Assembly: GCF_024347675.1 (NCBI RefSeq)
Contig: NZ_AP024881.1
Location: forward strand, 2,046,001-2,110,000
Direction: 5' to 3'
Origin: Vibrio ishigakensis
GTDB taxonomy: Bacteria > Pseudomonadota > Gammaproteobacteria > Enterobacterales > Vibrionaceae
DNA: 64,000 nucleotides
The notes beneath the pieces are model-generated. The model searched no databases. It had not been told where the DNA came from and saw only the letters and a program-made list of their open reading frames with translations. Shown piece by piece: positions 44,110-52,373 of the stretch. Each line of letters opens with the position of its first letter. Positions within the stretch are counted from its first letter, which is position 1. The position numbers and the translations under genes are program-made.

Positions 44110-45103
44110 TTGACTGATATTGACGTACCGCTTTTTCTAAGCTCTCTGTGAGTTCCCTTCTTAAAAAATTAGGTCCTATGACTTCACTAATGTCAGAAAG
44201 CGACATTAACCACCACTTAAGTTCTTCGGTATGATTAACTTTTGCTTTTACAACGAAGTGGTGAGGGTCTGGGTAGCTGATTTCTTGCTCTGGATGGATT
44301 GTGGTTTCAAGCAGGTGGTAACCTTCGATATAGGACACTTTCAGCTCTAGTGTTATCTCATTGTCTTTCGGGAAACTCAGGTTGCCGTTTTTTATGTAGG
44401 TCGATAAGTTGAAATTTTGTACCCGGTGTTGCACGGTGGTTATCAATTCGACATCTTGAATTCGATGTAATACAAAATGTCGATAGTCGCCACTTTCGCG
44501 TAGTGTCGCAATAAGATAATAAACAGGCCCACGAGTAACCAGACCTAAAGGGTTTATTTGATACTTCTTACTATACCTTGGTGGTCGAGGCCGATAACTA
44601 ATCTCTAATGGCGTTTGTTGGATCAAAGCTCGTTCAACAACTTGCAGCACTTTGTCGTCAATTAACGGCTTACAAAGCTGAAAACCAGGAGACATGTTAG
44701 CGATACGCGATGGCCAATGGTATAGCTGGTTTTCTGGTGCGACAGTAAACTTTTGAGTTGCTTGTAAAAAGAAGCCTTTTAGATTGTCATGAACTTGTCG
44801 AGGCAACAAATAATGAGACTGTTCACTCAGCATATTAATAGCGAGAGCTAGGCTGGGCGTCATTTCAAACGTTACATCGTTTACCCCTTGAATACGAAAC
44901 CAACGATGCGGCCTTACAGTATCATCGCAGCTCAAAGGGTGCTGACAACATAGTATTTCAATGTCCCTCTGTAGCATCCGCATATTAATATCAAAGCCAT
45001 CATTACTCAGCTTATCACTTAGCTCTCTCGTCGTCGTATATTGAGGCTCTTGAGGAATATAGCGCAGTATCGCCATGTGGCGCAGTGTTCGATTACTAGA
45101 CAT
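44105..45103 (-). CDS. WYL-domain transcriptional regulator
   Basis: A 332-residue protein. Residues 1-70 are a winged helix (LRHMAILRYIPQEPQYTTTR, then NMRMLQRDIEILC). Residues 150-225 are a WYL domain, including LEISYRPRPPR, NPLGLVTRGPVYYLIATLRE and HFVLHRIQDVE; a C-terminal WCX-like part follows. WYL proteins bind nucleic-acid ligands and often control phage-defence operons (BrxR/CapW type). In this island it may repress the genes around it, which is inference. No enzyme domain is attached. Confidence 0.88.
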   Translation of the reverse strand: MSSNRTLRHMAILRYIPQEPQYTTTRELSDKLSNDGFDINMRMLQRDIEILCCQHPLSCDDTVRPHRWFRIQGVNDVTFEMTPSLALAINMLSEQSHYLLPRQVHDNLKGFFLQATQKFTVAPENQLYHWPSRIANMSPGFQLCKPLIDDKVLQVVERALIQQTPLEISYRPRPPRYSKKYQINPLGLVTRGPVYYLIATLRESGDYRHFVLHRIQDVELITTVQHRVQNFNLSTYIKNGNLSFPKDNEITLELKVSYIEGYHLLETTIHPEQEISYPDPHHFVVKAKVNHTEELKWWLMSLSDISEVIGPNFLRRELTESLEKAVRQYQSN

Positions 45104-45168
45104 AATTTTTTAAACAAAATAAACGTTGCTTTACCGAGCTATAGTGGTTCGGCTTCCGGCAGATACAG

Positions 45169-46680
45169 TTATGGGATCATAACCGCTAATCGTGAAATGA
45201 TCTGATCATCAGACATTTCATGAACCTCTAAATCTTTCACGAACGTAGTATCCTTTGTAAAAGTCCTATACAAAGAAATCGCTTCTTGTTTATTTTGCTC
45301 TACCCCATCACCAGTAGCTAGTATTCTAGCCAATTTTCTCATTGCAGAGGTACTTCCCCAATTAACTGCTTGTCTGTACCAGAATATAGCTTTAGATTTA
45401 TCTTGCTCCACAACATGTCCCTGCATGAATGCATCAGCAACTTCTTCTGCTGGTTGCCCTCCAAATTTTTCAGCTAAGTTTAAATAAAATTCAAATTGAT
45501 AGTTCTTATTTCCCTCAATATTATCAATTAGTTTTTCTAACTCCGCATTCATATACATCGGCTTATTAGACTCAACTCCGAGCATGATTAATGTCTTTGC
45601 CCACTCGGTGTCGCCATCCTCAATGGCTTTATCAAGTAAATACCCATCGTTAGCAACCCAAGGACCAGCCCTAAGCAATAGATAACATACTAAATCACGA
45701 TCGGTACAATGATTTACAAATGGATTGAGCCAGTCAATATCGTCTGTTTCGTTGAGTTGAATATCTGCTTTTAACTTCATTAGTAGCGGATACAACACCT
45801 CTGCATCACATAAAAGCGCACGAAAAAAAATATCCCCTAACTTGTCAGCATCATGAGCAATACCATTAATAGCATCAACTGCAACATCGAATTGCTTATT
45901 ACCTATTCCAATAGATGCGATTGACTCACATACATCAGAATCATGTTCCGACAACTTAAGTAATTTGCTAAGAAACTCCGAGGGTAGAGAGCTTGCACAG
46001 ATGTAACTCCCAAACTGATAGTCATGTACCGCATCTGATATATCCACACCGAACTTGACTAATTTAGGCATTAGATGGCTGTACCCCGAATCCCAAGCAG
46101 TAAACAAAATATGGGCGTTTTCCACATTGCATAGGTCAAAATTTACTTCTTTCTCCAAGAAGTACTCCACCACATTTGATTTTCTGTATTCCATACCTAA
46201 TATTAACCCTTCAGCATTTAGTTCGGAGGGAAAACGTTGGATCAAAAAATCAACAAGTATTGCGTTACCCTTATTCAGAGCAACATCTAACTGTGAGGCA
46301 TAATCTAGACCTGATATTGCATTTGCACCTAATTGAATAAGATTGCTAAAGTCGTCATCAATAGCATTTTGAGTACATGCCAGTTCCCATATTTCGCCGT
46401 CACGGTCGTCAATATAAGCTCCAGCATCTAATAACAAAAGCGTAATTCCTGCAAAACGGTTTGATATAGCCAACCACAGTGCTTCGTTATCGTTATAATG
46501 TACATCAACACCTTCTTCTAATAGGGTTGATACTCTTTTTTCATCATTATTACAAACGGCAGAGACTAGTTCTTCAGCCCGATCATATTTACTGTCGTTA
46601 ATCACCTTTAAACACCTAATAAACTTATTAACCACTATATCCATATAGCCATCACGGACCGATAAAGATGTGTCTTGCAC
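45169..46680 (-). CDS. Ankyrin-repeat protein with C-terminal Sel1 repeats
   Basis: A 503-residue protein. Residues 30-220 contain degenerate ankyrin repeats (DEKRVSTLLEEGVDVHYNDN, ALWLAISNRFAGITLLLLDA, GNAILVDFLIQRFPSELNAE). Residues 410-490 hold two Sel1/TPR-like repeats (AEEVADAFMQGHVVEQDKSK, AIFWYRQAVNWGSTSAMRKL, then ARILATGDGVEQNKQEAISL). Both types bind proteins. It has no signal peptide and no catalytic domain. The start is uncertain: GTG 46680 gives the full frame, while ATG 46644 (MDIVVNKF) is a reasonable alternative. Role in the island unknown. Confidence 0.8.
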   Translation of the reverse strand: MQDTSLSVRDGYMDIVVNKFIRCLKVINDSKYDRAEELVSAVCNNDEKRVSTLLEEGVDVHYNDNEALWLAISNRFAGITLLLLDAGAYIDDRDGEIWELACTQNAIDDDFSNLIQLGANAISGLDYASQLDVALNKGNAILVDFLIQRFPSELNAEGLILGMEYRKSNVVEYFLEKEVNFDLCNVENAHILFTAWDSGYSHLMPKLVKFGVDISDAVHDYQFGSYICASSLPSEFLSKLLKLSEHDSDVCESIASIGIGNKQFDVAVDAINGIAHDADKLGDIFFRALLCDAEVLYPLLMKLKADIQLNETDDIDWLNPFVNHCTDRDLVCYLLLRAGPWVANDGYLLDKAIEDGDTEWAKTLIMLGVESNKPMYMNAELEKLIDNIEGNKNYQFEFYLNLAEKFGGQPAEEVADAFMQGHVVEQDKSKAIFWYRQAVNWGSTSAMRKLARILATGDGVEQNKQEAISLYRTFTKDTTFVKDLEVHEMSDDQIISRLAVMIP

Positions 46681-47416
46681 TCATTTCATAGGGTTGAGGA
46701 GGTTAACATTTGATTTCAATAATTTGACAACAACAATTAGCAAAACTTTGATCTTAGTCATCTAATTAAAGTTCTCCAATAACTGTACTGTTAATAGTTA
46801 CTCACTCAGTAGACACTAGCTAGTTTTTTTGAGCTGCTGACATTAGGAAATGCAGATCAAAGGAAGTGATGGTTATGTGTTCAATAGCGAAATTAAAACA
46901 CTCTTTGGGGCAGAGGAGCTTCAGAGTGATTTTAGCAAGAGTCTCTTGCTAAATTGAGGGGGAGTTCGTGCAACAGCTTGTCGCACAAATTAAATTAGTG
47001 ATGTTTTCTTGCCTTCTAAACACGCCTTGGGGCAAAGGTGAGTTAGCAATAGCCCCGCTAACACGCCTCTGCCCCTTTTCGATTTACGTAATATTTTGCC
47101 TTGTGTAAACAGTGCGAACATTGGCTTAGTATTTTTCTATTAGTAATTTGTAATTCTCAGATAAGAGTAGAGCGTTATTCTCACCGCTCAAGACGCTAGT
47201 CGCTGGAAACTAAGTACTGTTTAACTCGTTACTCGATGGTTAACCACCTCGGAGCAGCACATTGATTCTGGCACTTATGACATCTAAGCTAACTTTGAGG
47301 GGTAGCCAAATTGCTTTTGGTAGAACTTGCTTAACCCTAATCAATGTCTTCAATCATCATTCATCACGCCCTACTGATTCAGAAGCACTTCACTTTTGAT
47401 TTACGCGAGCACTTAT
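46681..47416. other. Long gene-free gap with hairpins and palindrome copy C
   Basis: About 730 bases without a credible gene. It contains a perfect ten-base-pair hairpin (TTTAGCAAGA / TCTTGCTAAA, 46931-46953), a half copy of the island palindrome at about 47014 and the full copy C at 47029-47075. The rest looks like ordinary A/T-rich spacer. Confidence 0.5.
47029..47075. repeat. Island palindrome, copy C
   Basis: The most regular copy: GGGGCAAAGG with CCTCTGCCCC as outer arms, GAGTTAGC and GCTAACAC as inner arms, loop AATAGCCCC. Immediately before it, CTAAACACGCCTTGGGG repeats the right arm alone. Confidence 0.8.
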
Positions 47417-48031
47417 ATGCAGGATATCACTGAATTCACGCGCATTTTTCTGGCTCTATTTTTTAGTTTTGTCGCTACTTTTTATGTAGTGAGAATTATC
47501 GTGGTCAAGAGTGCGATAGCCTCAGAAGTTGTATTTGTAGGTGAAAAATATACTAAAGAATGGTGTAACCAGTTGACGTTTAGGTTGTTTCGAACCTGCA
47601 TCTGTTGTGTGTGTTTGTTGCGTTTGGCATATCCGACTATTGATAGCTATTTGGGAATGATAACGTCTTTGGTTTCGCCGATATTCCAATTCTTGGGCAT
47701 GTTGCTACTTGGGCTTGGACTTGGATTTACTGCCACCTCCGTAATTCACTTTAAACTTGGAGAACTGTGGCGTTCGGGTATCGACCCTAACGCACCTGCC
47801 AAGATCATAACGCACGGCTTTTATCGATACTCGAGAAACCCAATGTATATTGCCGTCACTACTGCTCAGCTGGGTTTTTTCTTTGCCTTACCATCTTACT
47901 TTTCTCTTATTTGCCTACTGATTGGATTGTTTACATTGCATAGCCAAGTAAAAGTTGAAGAACGCCAACTTAAATCGCTTTTTCCAAAGCAATATACTGA
48001 ATACACCTGCAGAGTACGGCGTTGGATTTGA
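47417..48031 (+). CDS. Isoprenylcysteine carboxyl methyltransferase-like membrane protein
   Basis: A 204-residue membrane protein with about five helices. The C-terminal half carries the ICMT/PEMT-type SAM-binding pattern: THGFYRYSRNPMYIAVTTAQ, then HSQVKVEERQLKSLFPKQYT and a terminal RVRRWI. Bacterial members methylate unknown membrane substrates. I use ATG 47417; an in-frame TTG at 47396 would add seven residues. It stands alone in the island between non-coding stretches and an orphan pilin gene. Confidence 0.8.
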   Translation: MQDITEFTRIFLALFFSFVATFYVVRIIVVKSAIASEVVFVGEKYTKEWCNQLTFRLFRTCICCVCLLRLAYPTIDSYLGMITSLVSPIFQFLGMLLLGLGLGFTATSVIHFKLGELWRSGIDPNAPAKIITHGFYRYSRNPMYIAVTTAQLGFFFALPSYFSLICLLIGLFTLHSQVKVEERQLKSLFPKQYTEYTCRVRRWI

Positions 48032-48192
48032 TGGTTATACACTTTGATTAGTGTGCTAATTCTCTGTTCAAGTCGTTCGAAGATGCTCGTGATTTTTTCG
48101 AATTTTACGACGCGGTTACAGTGTAGTTCGTATTAATACAGCCGAAACTTGTTTAGAATGTTACAGTTGTGTTTATATCTGAAGCATGCTGA

Positions 48193-48726
48193 ATGATTAA
48201 TAGAATTAGACGAAACAAAGGGTTTACGCTTATAGAGTTGATTGTAGTAATAGTCATTCTTGGCGTACTATCCGTTACTGCATTACCTAAATTTTTAAAC
48301 TTGGGAGACGAAGCCAGAGTTGCCAGTTTGAAAAGCGTTAAAGGCTCGATTGCTGAGGTTATGAATAATGTCGAGGCATTACTTAACGTAGAAAGTCGAG
48401 TTAATAGCAATGCTAATGGTAGAGTTGAATCAGTCACCTATAGCAACGGTCTTGACCTCGCTATTTTCCGCAACAGACTTAGTTATGCTGATGCGTGTAG
48501 GGCAGTTGGATTACTTGATTTTACCCAAACTCAGGCGGGAAACATCAATGGCATACCAAAGAAGAAGCATCCTAGCTTGGATGGCAATTTTATTTGTCTT
48601 TTTGAAAATCAAACCACGTTTGTTATCTCCGATGCTTCAAATGGTAACTTTTGTATCCGATACAGTGGCAATGACTCTGGTACGATTTACACTGATGGAG
48701 AAGGTGACAACAGTAAGTGTCGCTAG
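48193..48726 (+). CDS. Orphan type IV pilin (MshA/pseudopilin-like)
   Basis: A 177-residue prepilin: short basic leader [10 protein letters not shown], then the methylation and N-terminal helix motif [17 protein letters not shown], with Phe at +1 and Glu at +5 after the prepilin peptidase site. The globular part has Cys residues in [26 protein letters not shown] and a terminal KCR that can form a disulfide loop. It is like MSHA-type pilins of Vibrio, but no assembly genes are near, so it would need a system encoded elsewhere. Confidence 0.88.
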   Translation: MINRIRRNKGFTLIELIVVIVILGVLSVTALPKFLNLGDEARVASLKSVKGSIAEVMNNVEALLNVESRVNSNANGRVESVTYSNGLDLAIFRNRLSYADACRAVGLLDFTQTQAGNINGIPKKKHPSLDGNFICLFENQTTFVISDASNGNFCIRYSGNDSGTIYTDGEGDNSKCR

Positions 48727-48854
48727 ATACAGATTAAACTAGATGAGCATACTCCCTCACTGCCTGTAAAAAAATATCTAGACTCGTTGACCTAAAGGTC
48801 ATGACTCTCCCCTCACAGTTTATTCCCATCTGCTGACTTGTAGTCAAAACCCAA

Positions 48855-48881
48855 AAAGCCATCTGGTTATCAGATGGCTTT
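48855..48881. terminator. Bidirectional terminator after the orphan pilin
   Basis: AAAGCCATCTG and CAGATGGCTTT form a perfect stem with loop GTTAT, between the pilin and the convergent secreted-protein gene. Confidence 0.85.
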
Positions 48882-48917
48882 AAACTAATTTAGAGCGGTA
48901 AAAATGGAAATACTACG

Positions 48918-49523
48918 TTAGTATTTCACGGTGATACTACCACTAACACTTTGCCCGCCGAGTTTCACAACACGCTGACCTTTTTTGTTAGTGAAGCTAT
49001 TCAATTTGGCTTTATCCCCAGTGATTCTCCCGTTACCTTTAAATTGTCCATCGTGGTACCAAGCCAAAAACTCCAAGCCAAGTTCTTCGTCTTCAAATCC
49101 AAGCTTCCCGCCAATGCCACCACCGGAGAGAACTAACCCGTAGTTATCCATACCGTCTTCAACAGCAATTTTGTATAGGCCCACTGTGGGGTTAGAAGAT
49201 ACTGAGTTCACTTTGTCGCCTAAGGAACTTGAACTGCCAAGAGCTTTCCAGGCTCTTTTTGCATAAGCAGTTTTACCAAGACCCACACTATCAAAGCACA
49301 AGCCACCCCCGATCCCCTCACCAGAAAGGCGAACGCCTTTATGGCCAGAAACCGTCTCAATCTCTTTGTACGTAACACCGTTTCTCCAGTCACTTCGTGT
49401 GACTTCAAAATCTTCCCATTTAGCAAGGGCAGGTAAGTTGTTACAAGAGTAGTTATTTTCGGCAAGTACACTGGATGAAGCGGTTGCCAGAAGAGCAACT
49501 GCTAAATACATAGTTTTCTTCAT
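48918..49523 (-). CDS. Secreted protein with internal repeats, unknown
   Basis: A 201-residue protein with a signal peptide (KKTMYLAVALLATASSSVLA). The mature chain is Gly-rich and repeats a beta-type unit: GVRLSGEGIGGGLCFDSVGL, then GLVLSGGGIGGKLGFEDEEL, and a degenerate VVKLGGQSVSGSITVKY at the end. Two Cys (YSCNN, GGGLCFD) may pair. ATG 49523 follows GGAAGT. It is probably exported to the periplasm or beyond; no family recognised. Confidence 0.65.
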   Translation of the reverse strand: MKKTMYLAVALLATASSSVLAENNYSCNNLPALAKWEDFEVTRSDWRNGVTYKEIETVSGHKGVRLSGEGIGGGLCFDSVGLGKTAYAKRAWKALGSSSSLGDKVNSVSSNPTVGLYKIAVEDGMDNYGLVLSGGGIGGKLGFEDEELGLEFLAWYHDGQFKGNGRITGDKAKLNSFTNKKGQRVVKLGGQSVSGSITVKY

Positions 49524-50016
49524 TGCTAATACTTCCATGTTCGCAACCCGGCTATCTTAATGCTTAATAACTCCCTGACATATTGAGAGAAATAGAATCA
49601 AGACCCGTGGCTTTCCGTCCTCGCCTCACGACGAGTTTGGCGGGTTTTTATTCAGACTTTCCTATTCAGTATATGTGTACGTTTATTACTATTTTGATGA
49701 TTTGAGATTGAACTCGAATTAATTTTTAATTCTGTGAGGTCCCCCACATTGAGTGGAGCCAAATAACACTTTGCTTTATGTGACTCTGTGCATTGTTTGC
49801 CAACTAGGTGACAAAGACTGCCCGTGTTAATAGTGATTTTGCCATAAATAAATTAATCCATAACTTGCTAAATTAGCAAAATCTACAACAAGTGTTTGTC
49901 CAAAAATTTATTAGCTTGACACATCGTAACCTTGAAGACTCCATGACTATCTTGAAAAGAACATCAGTATTGCCTCTCTAAAATCGTTGTTGGTCAGCAA
50001 CTCAAAGGAGGCCGAC
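49524..50016. other. Gene-free gap before the short recombinase
   Basis: About 490 bases. It contains a possible plus-strand stem-loop ending in GGCGGGTTTTTATT (about 49617-49653) and a perfect hairpin TTGCTAA/TTAGCAA at 49865-49879. No gene supported. Confidence 0.4.
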
Positions 50017-50601
50017 ATGAAGAGTCAATCAACCAGAACAAGTAGTGGTATAAAAAGACCATTTAAACTGGAAGAAATCTGGAGAATCAGAACTCGACTG
50101 GAGTTAGAAAACGACTTAATGCAACTTGCATTACTAAATTTGGCTATTGATAGTAAATTGAGGTCGTGTGATTTACTAAAACTTCGTGTATGTGATGTTT
50201 CATCTGAAGGTGTTGTTCACGAACGGGTGCAGTGTTTGCAGCAAAAAACGGGGTCTGACGTGCATTTTGAAATTACGCCGAGGACTCAGCAAAGTATTGG
50301 TCATTGGTTATTCTCATCCTCACTAAATGGACCCTGTTTTCTTTTCCCTAGTTCACGTCGCAAACGGCAATCTATCAGTTACTCTTTTTATCGTTCCATA
50401 ATCAGAAATTGGGCAAGTAAACTGGGGTTGAATGCAGATAACTATGGAACACACTCTATGCGACGTACGAAAGCTACACTAATCTACGCTCGGACAAAGA
50501 ATATCAGGGCAGTACAACTGTTACTCGGACATACTAAGTTGGATAACACGATTCGCTATCTTGGTGTGGAGTTGGAAGACGCTCTTCGGCTATCTGAGTA
50601 A
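50017..50601 (+). CDS. Short tyrosine recombinase
   Basis: A 194-residue catalytic-domain-only recombinase, comparable in size to FimB/FimE. Active-site motifs: Arg in IDSKLRSCDLLKLR, THSMRRTKATL (H-x-x-R), LLGHTKLDNTIRYLGVE with His and the Tyr nucleophile. No core-binding SAM-like domain precedes it. ATG 50017 has GGAGG directly upstream. Its partner sites are not known; the palindrome family of this island and the micro-operon downstream are possible targets, which is speculation. Confidence 0.88.
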   Translation: MKSQSTRTSSGIKRPFKLEEIWRIRTRLELENDLMQLALLNLAIDSKLRSCDLLKLRVCDVSSEGVVHERVQCLQQKTGSDVHFEITPRTQQSIGHWLFSSSLNGPCFLFPSSRRKRQSISYSFYRSIIRNWASKLGLNADNYGTHSMRRTKATLIYARTKNIRAVQLLLGHTKLDNTIRYLGVELEDALRLSE

Positions 50602-50692
50602 ACAGATTGCTAAAAAATGTACTTTGGGATTTTCACAGCTCGGAGAAGCTCAAATCCAAAAATGGGTTGTCTCATCTTTGTAGTGAGATGCA

Positions 50693-51058
50693 TCAATTGC
50701 TGTGGTGTATGACCTTACTCGAGTGTATTGGGTAGGCGAACCACTGATAGTAATGGATATATTCAGCGATCCTTTCAGGCAATTGGTTGCCACGAAAGGA
50801 TTCTGCTCTGTATGTTGTTTGAATAGTGAAGACTGCGTATGGGTGCCCATCAATGGTCACTGCAACTGTTTGGCCCACGTGATTTTGTGTCAATTTTAAA
50901 AATTCGTCTGCTACAGAAGCCGAAACTGTAATGCTGCTACCATCATTGTGAGATGTGAATCTAAGGATTTGTTTTGGCTCAATATCAAAGCTAAGTATTC
51001 GCGCCAATGAGGTAGATGGCAAACCAAGAATGGCAAGAATTACGAGTAAACGAATCAT
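50693..51058 (-). CDS. Secreted protein resembling the SecD P1-head region
   Basis: A 121-residue protein with a signal peptide (RLLVILAILGLPSTSLA). The mature part KLTQNHVGQTVAVTIDGHPY followed by AVFTIQTTYR resembles the periplasmic P1-head segment of SecD (NVGKxLAIVLDGKVxSAPxI), but no membrane helices follow, so it is not a SecD. Its ATG overlaps the stop of the 44-residue gene (ATGA), so the two are translated together. Function unknown; the similarity is weak and should be treated as a lead. Confidence 0.6.
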   Translation of the reverse strand: MIRLLVILAILGLPSTSLARILSFDIEPKQILRFTSHNDGSSITVSASVADEFLKLTQNHVGQTVAVTIDGHPYAVFTIQTTYRAESFRGNQLPERIAEYIHYYQWFAYPIHSSKVIHHSN

Positions 51059-51189
51059 GACCCTGTTTCTTCAGTTCTGAGGTTGTCTTCGTGTTGTTGT
51101 ATTTCTGTGCTTGTTTCTTTGAGTTTTAAATACAACTCTTGTAACTCATGTAAGAATATCTGCTCTTCCTGCAATAGTGCATCCGTCAT
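51055..51189 (-). CDS. Small coiled-coil protein (44 aa)
   Basis: A 44-residue, acidic, heptad-like peptide: MTDALLQEEQIFLHELQELY then LKLKETSTEIQQHEDN. It has GGAGAT before ATG 51189 and its stop overlaps the start of the SecD-like gene, good signs of a real gene. No family recognised. Confidence 0.6.
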   Translation of the reverse strand: MTDALLQEEQIFLHELQELYLKLKETSTEIQQHEDNLRTEETGS

Positions 51190-51392
51190 AAGATCTCCTT
51201 CTCTATTATTTAGACTTCAACTCTAGTATCAGGTGAATCCCGTCTGGTATGAATAAAGTAGGAGTTTTTTAAATCGTAACGAGATCAAAGGGCTCCGGGC
51301 AAGTTCAACTGCAACGTTTTTGGACACTTCAGAGTTACGAAGTGGCCACTATGAAGAACATGATATTCATGTGTACTCGCTTCAAATTAACT

Positions 51393-51575
51393 TCAATTAA
51401 ACATGAAGTACAAAGCTAAAATAGCGATACACAGAGCAACACCAACTAATCTATGTACCATAAAAGAAACAACACCGAGAATAGTAGCAATAGCCCAAAC
51501 AAGGTGGACTCCGACATATGACACAATCAATACAATCCCGACAATCGCAATAATGACATATTCCAAAAGAGTCAT
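51393..51575 (-). CDS. Small membrane protein (60 aa)
   Basis: A 60-residue, very hydrophobic protein with two helices (EYVIIAIVGIVLIVSYVGVH and RLVGVALCIAILALYFMF). ATG 51575 is preceded by GGAGGAGAA, a strong ribosome-binding site, which argues that it is expressed. No family recognised. Stands alone in the island. Confidence 0.6.
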   Translation of the reverse strand: MTLLEYVIIAIVGIVLIVSYVGVHLVWAIATILGVVSFMVHRLVGVALCIAILALYFMFN

Positions 51576-51723
51576 TTCTCCTCCATAGCTATCTGAACGT
51601 TCGAATTAATCTCATAAAAAGTTGACATAAAGCGTACCAACAACTGAATTATTATATGAAGCGTTTATTGATACACTGAATGAAGAGTAGTGTGCATTGG
51701 TTTAAATCTCTAACAAACTTCAA

Positions 51724-51766
51724 GGCAAAGGCGTGTTAGTACTGAGACACCAACACGTCTTTGGAC
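51724..51766. repeat. Island palindrome, copy D
   Basis: Arms CAAAGGCGTGTTAGT and AACACGTCTTTG around a short loop. Follows the design of copies A-C with the same arm sequence core. Lies in the gap before the broken phosphoesterase gene. Confidence 0.7.
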
Positions 51767-51870
51767 AGATTTTTGTTAGGAGTAAAAGGGTTAGAGTACA
51801 CTGACTCACCGCCATTCCAATTTCACTATGCTAGATTATTAACCTTAGATTGGAGATTATTCAGTACTTA

Positions 51871-52026
51871 GATGAACATTAAATTCGGGCAGAAATTACG
51901 TAGTGAAAACCTCAAAGGTAGGATTTGGTTAACATCAGACCTTCATTTCTATCATACCAACGTTCAGAAGTTTCAGTCTTCAACTAGACAATCTGAGTCC
52001 GTCGAAGATATGAATGAGGTGTAACC
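51871..52026 (+). pseudogene. Metallophosphoesterase, N-terminal fragment cut by an insertion sequence
   Basis: A 51-codon frame starting MNIKFGQKLRSENLKGRIWL with the calcineurin-like metal motif TSDLHFYHTN (D-x-H), then EDMNEV. In intact relatives the next residues are the Asn-containing helix of the same fold. Here the frame runs into TGTAACCCTCCCC, the left end of the IS element, and stops. The rest of the gene is not found after the element, so the loss involved more than a simple insertion. Confidence 0.75.
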
Positions 52027-52091
52027 CTCCCCAAAAAACTGGTCGCTAGCAATTAGAGTTTTCCGTTTAGGCTGAAACAAACGTAGAACGC

Positions 52092-52373
52092 ATGATGAAA
52101 AAATCACGCTGCACAGAAACACAAATCGTAAAGATCCTGAAGGAGATGGAAGCAGGCCGAAAGGTCAGCGAAATCTGTCGTGAATATGTTATCTCTGATG
52201 CCACATATTACAAATGGAAGTCCGAGTATGGTGGTATGGATGCGTCAGATGTTGAACGACTAAAAGAACTCGAGGATGAGAATCGAAGACTCAAACAAAT
52301 GTTTGCCGATCTCAGCCTCGAGCACCATATCGTTAAAGATATTCTAGAAAAAAGCTGTAAGGCCATCGGTTAA
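52092..52373 (+). CDS. IS3-family transposase OrfA
   Basis: A 93-residue protein with the OrfA helix-turn-helix (RCTETQIVKILKEMEAGRKV followed by SEICREYVISDATYYKWKSE) and a leucine-zipper-like helix (VERLKELEDENRRLKQMFAD). It binds the IS ends and normally fuses with OrfB by -1 frameshifting. It is intact even though its partner frame is broken. Confidence 0.9.
   Translation: MMKKSRCTETQIVKILKEMEAGRKVSEICREYVISDATYYKWKSEYGGMDASDVERLKELEDENRRLKQMFADLSLEHHIVKDILEKSCKAIG

Noticed and set aside
49600..49660. A riboswitch or small RNA at the GTCCTCGCCTCACGACGAG stretch
   Set aside because: It can fold and is followed by T-runs, but it matches no riboswitch core I know and precedes no gene closely; left as a possible terminator.
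39741..51766. Integron attC array
   Set aside because: The palindromes have GTT in the left arm and AAC in the right, the reverse of attC box order. Genes between them lie on both strands with large gaps, and no intI-type integrase was seen.
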